DNA of 64,000 bases, from positions 1,178,001 to 1,242,000 of the forward strand of contig NZ_LKAJ02000001.1 of assembly GCF_001431295.2 (NCBI RefSeq). Direction: 5' to 3'. The position numbers were made by a program, and so were the translations under genes. Origin of the DNA: Candidatus Berkiella aquae (GTDB lineage: Bacteria > Pseudomonadota > Gammaproteobacteria > Berkiellales > Berkiellaceae). Positions within the stretch are counted from its first letter, which is position 1. Each line of letters starts with the position of its first letter. Positions 33,775 to 42,025 of the stretch are shown piece by piece. Under the pieces are notes generated by a model that was given only the letters and a program-made list of their open reading frames with translations, searched no databases and was not told the origin of the DNA.

Positions 33775-35373
33775 CTAAACCAGCAAAGCTTGTTTAGCAA
33801 AATTATTTAAAACATTCTCACAAGCCATTTTAAGCTGTTGTCTAACCAGTTCTTCATCGGTGATAGGTCTTTTGTCTTTATCAAGCAAATTCAAGCGACC
33901 TGCTTTGACTTCAGAAAAGGCATGATTGATAAGATCGGGCAGGGCATGGGTCCCATCTAAAAGAGGTAATAAACTTTTACCTAATGGATCTAAACGTATC
34001 GCTTGATGACGGCGATTCGTGGCAAATTGTTGAAAGGTTGCTTGATAGCGTGCATAAGGGCATGCGGTTGGCTTTTCAGTGAGTGTTAGCTGATAATCAC
34101 CAGGATAACTTGAAATATTAATTAAACCCGCTAAAACGGTTCGCATGAGATTTAATTCTTCATTTAAATGATGTTTAATGAATGCTAAATCTTTGGTTGA
34201 ACTACGAAGCATCATTTGCTCACATAATTCTTTATAATGCATTGGCTTAAATTGTTCTTGATAAAGAATAACCATGGCAAGTTGTGATAAAGAATTACGT
34301 AACTTAAGCGTGACAGCCGCATTTGAAAAACTAATATCATCTTGACCGACGTCTCTTTCACTTAAATTAAGCCGATCTGTTTTTCCTGTAAACTGTAAAT
34401 AGAAATTTTCAATATCAACGGTTTTAAGAGAACGATTAATTTGTTGTTCTTGATGACACAGCAAAGTGCAACGAAAACGTTGATTGCGAATAAAATCCAT
34501 ATATTGTCCGGTTGTGACAATATTGTTTATTTTCTTGAGTTCGCTTGCAAATTGAGGCGGTAAATTTTCAGTAAACATCAGTGATAGAAAAGCATCTGCA
34601 AGGTAAGATAATTTTGCTTGGTTTGCTTGATCCATAAATTGATGAAAATAGACCGGATCATTATAAGAGGATAAGTGTTCGTGTAACAAATAACTGTCTG
34701 CATGCATGGAGAGTAATTGAATCTCGTTGCGTAAAAAAGTAGCGTATGGTGATTTATCTTCTTGTAAGCCATCACCGATGAATTTAAGCACCGATCGTGC
34801 TTGTGATGCTTTCTCTGCTGGATTGGCAATATTTTTAGTGTGCCACATCATGAGAGCTCTGACACTATTGACCATATTCCAACCCGGGAAGGTATTATAG
34901 CTGATGTAAGCAATACCATTTTTACTGAGATTATCATGGCAAATTTGTAAGATCTTTCGTCGTGCTTCATTATCAACCCAGGAATAAACGCCATGACAAA
35001 TAATATAATCAAATTTGCCATCTTTAGTGTCAAATTCCAATAAAGATTGATGGCGAAGCGTGACATTTTTAATATCCATATCAACAAGCTGTTTAATACC
35101 ATCATCAATTTGTTTTTCTGAAATATCGATACCCAGGCATTCGCTTGTAGGAAAATGATAACCAATTGGAATAAGGTTGCCTCCACTGGCACAACCAATT
35201 TCAAGGATCCGTGCTTTTTCAACCGGTTTTGGTTTTAAGCCAAATAAAGTTGCCAAGGTAAATAAATGGGTAGGGTGGGTGTGGCTAAAAGGAAAACTTT
35301 GATAAGGGGTTTTATTGTATTCATCTTCTAGAATACGTTCTGCTGTCATGCTGGTTGCACTGGTGGTCATCAT
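33775..35373 (-). CDS. PKMT-like SAM-dependent methyltransferase with regulatory domain
   Basis: This protein has about 532 residues. The N-terminal class I methyltransferase domain shows motif I ILEIGCASGGNLIP, motif II CLGIDISEKQ and the block DYIICHGVYSWVDNEARRKIL. It is followed by GIAYISYNTFPGWNMV and a methyltransferase regulatory domain, then a C-terminal winged-helix-like region. This layout matches the Rickettsia protein-lysine methyltransferases (PKMT1/2) that methylate outer-membrane proteins, and many uncharacterised relatives. The ATG at 35373 has AAGGAG 8 nt upstream and is preferred to the ATG at 35397. Target protein unknown. Confidence 0.82.
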   Translation of the reverse strand: MMTTSATSMTAERILEDEYNKTPYQSFPFSHTHPTHLFTLATLFGLKPKPVEKARILEIGCASGGNLIPIGYHFPTSECLGIDISEKQIDDGIKQLVDMDIKNVTLRHQSLLEFDTKDGKFDYIICHGVYSWVDNEARRKILQICHDNLSKNGIAYISYNTFPGWNMVNSVRALMMWHTKNIANPAEKASQARSVLKFIGDGLQEDKSPYATFLRNEIQLLSMHADSYLLHEHLSSYNDPVYFHQFMDQANQAKLSYLADAFLSLMFTENLPPQFASELKKINNIVTTGQYMDFIRNQRFRCTLLCHQEQQINRSLKTVDIENFYLQFTGKTDRLNLSERDVGQDDISFSNAAVTLKLRNSLSQLAMVILYQEQFKPMHYKELCEQMMLRSSTKDLAFIKHHLNEELNLMRTVLAGLINISSYPGDYQLTLTEKPTACPYARYQATFQQFATNRRHQAIRLDPLGKSLLPLLDGTHALPDLINHAFSEVKAGRLNLLDKDKRPITDEELVRQQLKMACENVLNNFAKQALLV

Positions 35374-35587
35374 TTTTTCAACTCCTTGAAAATTCAATCC
35401 ATTCTAATATGGTTTGTCTTATAAAAAAACGATAATTTTCAGTTAGTTAGCATGAAAATGCTTATTGTACAAAAGTTTAGTTAACAAACACATAAATTGA
35501 TGATAAAATATCTCATTAGGCTAGATCTATATATGCACTGATTTTTAAGTATTTACACGCAGTGTGCGATAGATAAGGAAGGTTCTT

Positions 35588-35947
35588 ATGGGCCTACAGA
35601 GTATCACCTATGATTTGAGCTTTGTCGAAGCGTACGACAAGCTAACACAAAGTCATGAGCATTTGAGAAATATTAGGCATGAAGTTCATCACTACCTCAG
35701 TAATTATGGTAGCAACTGGTTCTTCTTCACACTTGGCAAATCCCATTATTTTAAGTGTTATCGTAGTTGGGCTAGGGTCAGTAATCAGCTTGAAAAATTT
35801 TTGAATGACCCCAAAAATCATTATTCTCAACTCATGGCCGTTTTAGATCATGAATTAGCAAAATTCTCACCCAATACGTTTTATGCGAAAAAATTAATGG
35901 AACTACAAGCGTTAATTGTCACAGGATTGTTATTTATTAATATTTAG
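35588..35947 (+). CDS. small hypothetical protein
   Basis: I do not recognise this 119-residue protein. It is mostly helical with many His, Tyr and Phe, has no signal peptide and no clear membrane segment, and ends in a short hydrophobic stretch (LIVTGLLFINI). A good AAGGAAGG ribosome site lies about 6 nt before the ATG, which supports it being expressed. It is flanked by minus-strand genes on both sides and stands alone. Confidence 0.6.
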   Translation: MGLQSITYDLSFVEAYDKLTQSHEHLRNIRHEVHHYLSNYGSNWFFFTLGKSHYFKCYRSWARVSNQLEKFLNDPKNHYSQLMAVLDHELAKFSPNTFYAKKLMELQALIVTGLLFINI

Positions 35948-36004
35948 AACCTTATCCCAAAAGAACCTGCAACATAGGAACAACGCAAAAAGATGTTTTT
36001 GAAG

Positions 36005-36835
36005 CTAATGAAAGCGAACGACTAACAACCAACAAGCACCCACCAGTAAACTCAAATAAGCTAAAAACCAAAAAAAAGCGTCAATGCGATATTTACGAAT
36101 ATTCTTTTTTTGGTCAAGCGCGGAAAGCACAAAAGGGTTACGCTTTCCTAAGCCATTTTGACTCAACAGATGGATAGCGGTATTGCCATCAAATGTATGT
36201 TTGATTTGTGAGAGGGCTTGGTAAGCATCGGGATATAAATGAGCAAATGACTGGCTATCGTAACTATGAAAATTGCCAATCGCGTATAAAGGCATCTCTT
36301 CATGCATGGTCCACTCGGTATAACGATATTTGCCAAAAGAGTTAAAGAGTCTTCCTAGCCAAGATTTGGGTTTACCTTGCGGATAACGACTATAACCGAG
36401 CCAATGATCCACGCAGGCTGTTGTAATATCTGCCCCTTTAGGATCAACAACACAAATACCCGTTTCATCTTGCAGTAAAAACAACCCGGTGCTATCACCA
36501 TTTTCAATCATTCGCCAAGCGGTATTATCATAAAATTCAATCGTATAACGGTACCAGGTGCATGGGGAGCGACTTAATCGAGTATAAGTTGTTAACCCTT
36601 TTAGCGTATGCTGAGTGCCTGATAATTCAACGTAACCTTGTGCTGCTGAGCGTATTTTGGCAGTTGGCGTATCTTCAAGAGTACGCGCTTTGATAATGCT
36701 TTTATAAGATTGACGCATAAAATAAAGAATAAACAGCGCAAATAGGCCAATGAGTGTCCAAAACGCTTCTGCCGGGATCATGCGAAAAGCACTTAGGTCT
36801 TGATAGCTTTGCTGTAGATGATATTTCACACTCAT
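36005..36835 (-). CDS. GIDE-domain membrane protein (LemA partner)
   Basis: This is a 276-residue protein with a transmembrane segment near residues 25-43 and another at the very C-terminus. Between them lies a domain with AAQGYVELSGTQ, SPCTWYRYTIEFY and FLLQDETGICVVDPKGA, the pattern of bacterial proteins related to the GIDE domain of mitochondrial E3 ligase MUL1. No RING domain is present, so ligase activity should not be claimed. It follows lemA by 8 nt; this pairing is common in bacteria. A joint membrane function is likely but unknown. Confidence 0.75.
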   Translation of the reverse strand: MSVKYHLQQSYQDLSAFRMIPAEAFWTLIGLFALFILYFMRQSYKSIIKARTLEDTPTAKIRSAAQGYVELSGTQHTLKGLTTYTRLSRSPCTWYRYTIEFYDNTAWRMIENGDSTGLFLLQDETGICVVDPKGADITTACVDHWLGYSRYPQGKPKSWLGRLFNSFGKYRYTEWTMHEEMPLYAIGNFHSYDSQSFAHLYPDAYQALSQIKHTFDGNTAIHLLSQNGLGKRNPFVLSALDQKKNIRKYRIDAFFWFLAYLSLLVGACWLLVVRFH

Positions 36836-36843
36836 AATGTCTA

Positions 36844-37431
36844 TTACTTTGAAAATAGTTGATTTACGTCAACATCAGCCGTTTCACTGGCTGAATATTC
36901 TAATGGAACGAAATGCTTAAAACCAAATAGTTTAGCGACAAGAATATCAGGGATTTGTTCAATGCGGATATTATTGAGAGTGACACTGTCATTATAAAGC
37001 TCACGACGATCGGCAATGGAGTTCTCTAAACCGGAGATGCGGGTTTGCAGATGTGCAAAGGTTTGATTCGCTTTGAGTTCGGGGTAGTTTTCTGCCAAAG
37101 CAAATAGATTCCCCAAAGAACCCTTAAGTAAACCTTCTACTTTACCCAGCGTATTAATATCACCTTGTTCACGCGCTTGCATTGCTTTTGCTCGAAGCTC
37201 GGTGATTTTTTCGAGCGTTGGGCGTTCATAGGCCATATACTGCTTGCAAGTTTCAACGAGTTTAGGTAATTCATCATGCCTTTGCTTTAGCAGTACATCA
37301 ATATTGGCCCAGGACTTTTTGACATTGTTTTTCAATGTTACCAAGTTATTAAAAATTAAAACAAGATATAACAAGGCAAAAATACCAATACCTAGCCAAA
37401 CATAATTCAATAAATTACCAGAAAGATTCAT
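36844..37431 (-). CDS. lemA: LemA family protein
   Basis: This is a protein of about 195 residues with one N-terminal transmembrane segment (YVWLGIGIFALLYLVLIF) and a helical domain. The family signature is NNLVTLKNNVKKSWANIDVLLKQRHDELPKLVETCKQYMAYE. It ends with residues that are typical of the longer LemA forms (LFGFKHFVPLEYS). The frame is open further upstream, but the ATG at 37431 has GGAGG 5 nt before it and begins right at the expected N-terminus, so it is chosen. It is co-transcribed with the GIDE-like gene. The family's biochemical role is unknown. Confidence 0.9.
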   Translation of the reverse strand: MNLSGNLLNYVWLGIGIFALLYLVLIFNNLVTLKNNVKKSWANIDVLLKQRHDELPKLVETCKQYMAYERPTLEKITELRAKAMQAREQGDINTLGKVEGLLKGSLGNLFALAENYPELKANQTFAHLQTRISGLENSIADRRELYNDSVTLNNIRIEQIPDILVAKLFGFKHFVPLEYSASETADVDVNQLFSK

Positions 37432-37439
37432 ACAGTCCT

Positions 37440-37622
37440 CCATACTCTTCGCAGTTGAATCGTCGGGGCGTTGCCTTCGCCCCACCTCACAATCCTCATG
37501 TATTTTTTATATACCCGGCCCGTCTCCGCTAAAGCTACGCCGGGTCTGATTTCAGGTCCGCCGAAGCTTTTAGTGTAGGCTGGATTGCTCGGGGGATCGG
37601 CGCCTACCCGACCAATCATCTG
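37440..37622. repeat. GC-rich hairpin island, probable dispersed repeat
   Basis: This stretch upstream of lemA is clearly richer in G+C than everything around it and contains no credible gene. It holds three inverted repeats: GGGGCG/CGCCCC (37465-37483), ACCCGGC/GCCGGGT (37513-37545) and GTAGGC/GCCTAC (37575-37607). It is followed by an abrupt change to an A/T-only tract. This is how a mobile or dispersed repeat of foreign composition would look. It may also fold in the lemA leader RNA. Confidence 0.5.
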
Positions 37623-37679
37623 CTGTGAGTATTATTTATTATTATAGTATTGCTCTATTATTAATAATTATCAGTGTAG

Positions 37680-39188
37680 CTACGCTATTTTTTGTAGAAC
37701 GAAGATATGGCCTATCACAGCTTCACCCTCTTGGGTTCGTAACGTGGCACTTTGCTCATCAAGTTGCTTAAAGTGATATTGCGCTAATAATTGTTGAATA
37801 TAAGAACGCCGGTGAGCATAGCGTCCTGTATGACGAAGTTGATAGTCCTCTTTATTATCATCTTCAAGTGTTTCAATAGAAAAACAAAAGTAACCGGATT
37901 CTTTGAGGGCACGCTGGCATGCATTAAAAACAGCACTTAAGGAGCCAAAATAGACAAAGACATCTGCGGCAATAATTAAATCAAAACTGGCTTTTTGTGT
38001 CTGTAAAAAACTCAACGCATCTTCACAATACAAGGCATTATAAGCGCCTCGCTGTTTGGCAACTTCAAGCATATTAGGCGATAGATCGACACCCGTTAAT
38101 CGTGTGGCAAGATCAGCAAATAAGGGGGCACATAAACCACTGCCGCATCCTAAGTCTAAGGTATCCCATGATTGACGCTGGTTGATAAAAGGTGCCATGG
38201 CTTGCCGAAGTAGCGTTGGTACCTGATAGTTGAGTTGGTTTTTGACATGTTGATCATAACTATAAGCATACTGATCAAAAAGGGCACGTGTAAAAGGAAG
38301 AGGGGCGCCCTCTGGCGAGGTTTTGCCTTGAAGTGCTGCGATCATATGCGCCGCTGTTTGATTATTAGGCTCAAGCGCAAAGGCTGCCTGAAAATGTGAC
38401 AATGCTAGAGCAGGCTCACCCAATTGCAAATAGACGGTTGCAAGATTGTGTTGGCTGTTGGCATGGTTAGGATTCAATTCAAGTACTTTGCTAAAATACG
38501 TTTTTGCCTCTTCACCGTTGTTAAGTGCGCTTGCAATAACGCCTAAATGATAAAGAGCATCAATGTTGTGTGGCTCACGAGATATCACTTGTTCTAGAAG
38601 GGGCGCAGCTTGTGCAAATTGCTTGAGTACACACAAGGTAATCCCAAGATTATGCAAAGCACCTAAATGTTCCGGGCGCAGCTTTAATACTTCTTCATAG
38701 TGGGCTTTGGCATCTAAAAATCGGTCTTGCTGGATATAAGCATTGGCTAAATTGTAATGTGTATCCACTGCAAAAGGTGCCATGCGAACGGCCTTTTGAA
38801 AATGATTGATTGCTTCGTCATACTTACCTAACTTATAAAGTAAAGCCCCTAAATTATTATGAGCTTGAGGATAAGGGGTTTTTAGGCGCAATGCTTCTTG
38901 ATAATGACGTTGCGCAAGTGATAATTGTCCCATCCCTTTGTAAACATTTGCTATGTTATTATGAAATTCTGCGACCTTTGGAGCAGCCTGAATCGCTTGC
39001 TCAAGATAACTGCGCGCTTTTTCAAAATCATGATTTTGCGCATAAGCCATGCCAAGCGCGTGTAAAATATCACCATCGCGGGGTGATTGTATTAAAAGGG
39101 AATGTAATAAGGGGATAGCTGCCTCCAGCTTATTTTGCTGTTGTAGCGCTAATGCCGCTTCAAATTGTTGTTTTAAAGAGTCATCCAT
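37680..39188 (-). CDS. TPR-repeat SAM-dependent methyltransferase
   Basis: This protein has about 502 residues. The first 290 residues are roughly eight tetratricopeptide repeats (for example AEFHNNIANVYKGMGQLSLA and VDTHYNLANAYIQQDRFLDA). The C-terminal 200 residues are a class I methyltransferase: LDLGCGSGLCAPLFA, LTGVDLSPNMLEVAKQRGAY, DLIIAADVFVYFG. TPRs probably bind the substrate protein or peptide. The frame extends to 39302, but this would run through the start of the divergent antiporter; the ATG at 39188 begins MDDSLKQQFEAAL, a good TPR start. Confidence 0.88.
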   Translation of the reverse strand: MDDSLKQQFEAALALQQQNKLEAAIPLLHSLLIQSPRDGDILHALGMAYAQNHDFEKARSYLEQAIQAAPKVAEFHNNIANVYKGMGQLSLAQRHYQEALRLKTPYPQAHNNLGALLYKLGKYDEAINHFQKAVRMAPFAVDTHYNLANAYIQQDRFLDAKAHYEEVLKLRPEHLGALHNLGITLCVLKQFAQAAPLLEQVISREPHNIDALYHLGVIASALNNGEEAKTYFSKVLELNPNHANSQHNLATVYLQLGEPALALSHFQAAFALEPNNQTAAHMIAALQGKTSPEGAPLPFTRALFDQYAYSYDQHVKNQLNYQVPTLLRQAMAPFINQRQSWDTLDLGCGSGLCAPLFADLATRLTGVDLSPNMLEVAKQRGAYNALYCEDALSFLQTQKASFDLIIAADVFVYFGSLSAVFNACQRALKESGYFCFSIETLEDDNKEDYQLRHTGRYAHRRSYIQQLLAQYHFKQLDEQSATLRTQEGEAVIGHIFVLQKIA

Positions 39189-39267
39189 ATCAATCTCACA
39201 AGTAACCATCGATGCACAGCATTTTTTGATGCTTCGCATCTGCAAGTGCAATAGGTATAATCCACAT

Positions 39268-40434
39268 ATGCATAATGATATCATTTTTTCCATCTTTCTC
39301 ATTTTTTCCGGGGCAGCCGTTTTAGCAACGTTATCGCTGTATACCCGTCAATCATTGTTGGTTGCCTACATTATTCTTGGCGTTGTACTGGGTCCTTTTG
39401 GCCTAAAACTCATCGATGATCCTAAGGTTTTGAAAGAGATTGGTGATATTGGAATCATTTTTCTCTTGTTTTTGCTAGGGCTACATCTAGAACCACATAA
39501 TTTATTGAAAACCCTAAAGCAGACCACGATTATTACGATGATGAGCGCCTTTGCTTTTGCGGCAATCGGCTATGCGCTTGCCATCGCCGGTGGTTTTACG
39601 CAAGCCGATGCTTTTGTCGTTGGAGCTTGTATGATGTTTTCAAGCACTATTATTGCTTTAAAATTGCTACCAACAACCGTTTTGCACCATCAGCGTACCG
39701 GTGAAATCGTCATCAGTATTTTGTTAATGCAAGATATTATCGCTATATTTACCTTGCTGATTCTCCACGGGGCAAGTAGTGGAACCTTGGGCTGGTTTGC
39801 ATTACTAAGAGCATTTATTGCTTTACCGCTCTTGATCATCTTTGCCTTTTTGGTAGAGCGTTATCTCTTAATTAAAATAGTGCACCGCTTTAGCCGGATC
39901 CATGAATATTTATTTTTAGTTGCCATTGGCTGGTGTCTTGGACTTGGCCAGCTAGCAGAAATGATGAATCTTTCATTTGAAATTGGTGCTTTTGTTGCTG
40001 GGATCTCCATTGCACAAAGTCCTATTGCCCGCTTTATCGCAGAAAGTTTACGACCTATCCGAGATTTCTTTTTGATCTTATTTTTCTTTTCACTGGGAGC
40101 CAAAATCCATCTTTCTTTGATCGATCAAATTTGGCTGCCCGCCATTGCTTTGGCTGCACTCATGTTGGTTACCAAACCCGTTATCTTCCAACAATTACTT
40201 GGGCGTATTGCCCCTTCTAAAAGTGCAGGTTGGGAAATTGGGGTCAGGTTAGGACAAATTAGTGAGTTTTCTTTATTGGTTGCTTATACGGCAGAAAATA
40301 ACAAACTGATTAGTGAAGCTGCTTACGCATTGATTCAAATAACCACCGTTATTACATTTATGGTTTCGTCTTATTGGGTAGTGAACCGTTATCCAAACCC
40401 GATTGCTTTTTCTGAGAAATTGCGTCGTGATTAA
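39268..40434 (+). CDS. cation/proton antiporter (CPA2, KefB/YbaL-like membrane domain)
   Basis: This protein of about 388 residues has 11-13 membrane spans and nothing else; the TrkA-N regulatory domain of KefB/KefC is missing. Family blocks: SLLVAYIILGVVLGPFGL, EIGDIGIIFLLFLLGLHLEP, MMFSSTIIALKLLP, and NLSFEIGAFVAGISIAQSP. The exchanged ion (Na+ or K+) cannot be told. The frame is open from 39049 but the first 73 residues are not membrane-like and lie inside the divergent gene; the ATG at 39268 starts directly before the first span. Confidence 0.88.
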   Translation: MHNDIIFSIFLIFSGAAVLATLSLYTRQSLLVAYIILGVVLGPFGLKLIDDPKVLKEIGDIGIIFLLFLLGLHLEPHNLLKTLKQTTIITMMSAFAFAAIGYALAIAGGFTQADAFVVGACMMFSSTIIALKLLPTTVLHHQRTGEIVISILLMQDIIAIFTLLILHGASSGTLGWFALLRAFIALPLLIIFAFLVERYLLIKIVHRFSRIHEYLFLVAIGWCLGLGQLAEMMNLSFEIGAFVAGISIAQSPIARFIAESLRPIRDFFLILFFFSLGAKIHLSLIDQIWLPAIALAALMLVTKPVIFQQLLGRIAPSKSAGWEIGVRLGQISEFSLLVAYTAENNKLISEAAYALIQITTVITFMVSSYWVVNRYPNPIAFSEKLRRD

Positions 40435-40457
40435 TGCCATTGGCAAGGGAATGCGAC

Positions 40458-41057
40458 ATGACATTGATAGCAAGATGTGTATTTTTTATTTTTTTAGCGA
40501 CTAGCACTCATTTGGCATGTGCCAGAGAAAGCTATATAGAGTTACTTGGCGTCTCCTTACCCAATCAAATGATTTTGGAAAATACCAAAGAAAAGGTCAT
40601 TTTAAATGGTTACGCTATTTGTAGTCGCTGGGGAAAAGAAATTTATGTAGGCGCTCTTTATACAGATGCCATTGAAAAGCGTGCTGAGATGCTGTTATTG
40701 AATGATAGCCCAATGGCAATGGTATTTTTCTTTGTTGAAGATGATATTTCTCGTTCCATGTTAATGGACGCCTTTGCTGAAGCTATCATGATCAATAACG
40801 TCGAAAACGATAAGAATCCCATTGATAAACGCTTAACCGAGCTACAAGAGCATCTAGCTGAAACCCTCAATGCAGGAGATACGCTAGCATTTCAATATTC
40901 GCCTCAATATGGCGTTACGATGTTGTTAAATGGAAAAATTTCTTACCACTGGCCCTATGCTAAAAATTTCTTTAACACCTTATTAAGGATGTGGGTTGGG
41001 CCTTATCCAATTAGTCGGAACTTTAAGAGGGCTATTTTGAATTTTCCGGTATCTTAG
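40458..41057 (+). CDS. periplasmic chalcone-isomerase-like protein
   Basis: This protein of about 199 residues has a signal peptide (MTLIARCVFFIFLATSTHLACA). The mature part fits the bacterial chalcone-isomerase-like family: LNGYAICSRWGKEIYVGALYTD, then MVFFFVEDDISRSMLMDAFAEA and a late AGDTLAFQYSPQYGVTMLLNG. These proteins are probably lipid or fatty-acid binding and have no known isomerase activity. The ATG at 40458 has AAGGGA 7 nt upstream, better than the overlapping ATG at 40434. It is 23 nt behind the antiporter, likely one transcript. Confidence 0.8.
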   Translation: MTLIARCVFFIFLATSTHLACARESYIELLGVSLPNQMILENTKEKVILNGYAICSRWGKEIYVGALYTDAIEKRAEMLLLNDSPMAMVFFFVEDDISRSMLMDAFAEAIMINNVENDKNPIDKRLTELQEHLAETLNAGDTLAFQYSPQYGVTMLLNGKISYHWPYAKNFFNTLLRMWVGPYPISRNFKRAILNFPVS

Positions 41058-41064
41058 AAGAAGT

Positions 41065-41091
41065 GATCACCTCTCTTAAAGAGAGGTGATC
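41065..41091. terminator. bidirectional terminator
   Basis: GATCACCTCTC (41065-41075) and GAGAGGTGATC (41081-41091) form a perfect 11-bp stem with a 5-nt loop, followed by CATTTTG. It separates the convergent chalcone-isomerase-like and FKBP genes. Confidence 0.8.
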
Positions 41092-41102
41092 CATTTTGTT
41101 CT

Positions 41103-41852
41103 TTAGTTTTTCTCAGTTTTGGTTGTTGGTGCAGAAGCGGTGTTGTCAGCGCCTTCTACATTCACTAATTCAACTTCAAATAACAAAGTAGAGTTAGGAC
41201 CAATTAATTGACCAACGCCATTTTCGCCATAAGCTAATTTAGCAGGAACAAATAATTCCCATTTAGCGCCGGGTTTCATTAATTGTAATGCTTCAACCCA
41301 ACCAGGAATAACGCCGTTAACAGCGAATTTAGCAGGTTCGCCACGGGAATAAGAGCTATCAAATTCCGTGCCGTTGATGAGCTTGCCACGATAGTGGGTC
41401 ACAACCGTATCAGTCGCTTTAGGTGAAGAACCTTTACCTTCTTTGATAATACGATATTGCAAGCCGCTAGGAAGGGTGACAACACCTTTTTGCTTTTTGT
41501 TTTCAGTCAGGAATTTTTCACCTTCGGCTAGGTTTTTGCTAGCGAGTTCTTTAGCAAGGGCTTTATGTTTTTCTAACATTTCAGTTTGTAGCGCCATTAA
41601 GGTTTCACGAATTTGATCTTCGGTCATGAGTGTTAATTTGTCTGCTTGACCTTCTTTAAAGCCAGCAAGAAAAGCTTCTGGGTTGATTTCAATTTTTTGT
41701 TTTTGAATGCTTTTACCAACATCAACACCGATGCTGTAGCTGATTTTATCGGTTTTATCTTTTAGTTGCATAGCTTTACCTTCAGCTGCAAAAGATTGTT
41801 GAGCAAAGAAACAAAGGGTTGCAGTTGTTAGGGCGATAAGTGTCCGTTTCAT
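41103..41852 (-). CDS. Mip/FkpA-like FKBP-type peptidyl-prolyl isomerase
   Basis: This is a 249-residue exported isomerase. The signal peptide ends QQSFAAEG. An N-terminal helical dimerisation region (about 30-125) leads to an FKBP domain from LPSGLQYRIIKEG, with YRGKLINGTEFDSSY, VIPGWVEALQLMKPGAKWELFVP and LAYGENGVGQLIGPNSTLLF, all active-site blocks. This is the architecture of Legionella Mip and E. coli FkpA, which fold periplasmic or surface proteins; Mip helps intracellular infection. GAGGA lies 7 nt before the ATG. Confidence 0.94.
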   Translation of the reverse strand: MKRTLIALTTATLCFFAQQSFAAEGKAMQLKDKTDKISYSIGVDVGKSIQKQKIEINPEAFLAGFKEGQADKLTLMTEDQIRETLMALQTEMLEKHKALAKELASKNLAEGEKFLTENKKQKGVVTLPSGLQYRIIKEGKGSSPKATDTVVTHYRGKLINGTEFDSSYSRGEPAKFAVNGVIPGWVEALQLMKPGAKWELFVPAKLAYGENGVGQLIGPNSTLLFEVELVNVEGADNTASAPTTKTEKN

Positions 41853-42025
41853 TGTAAATCCTCAAAGTTACCCAAAATGCGAGAAACTCACTATATCAAG
41901 TTGTTTTCTCTTTGCATATAAGCCCTTAACTTAAGATGGTTTTCAAAATAAAAGGATTGGTATTCAATAGCGTAAACAGTAGAATCAAAAGAGTTCATCA
42001 TACATTGATATCAGTTAGTTAACAT

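Noticed and set aside
36005..36835. E3 ubiquitin ligase call for the LemA partner
   Set aside because: The GIDE-like domain is present but no RING domain, so ligase activity is not supported.
37428..37619. 63-codon ORF over the GC-rich island
   Set aside because: It follows the hairpins rather than protein constraints, has no ribosome site, and overlaps the lemA start; treated as a repeat.
39049..39267. N-terminal extension of the antiporter
   Set aside because: These 73 codons are non-hydrophobic, Cys-rich and lie inside the divergent TPR-methyltransferase gene; the ATG at 39268 fits the first membrane span.
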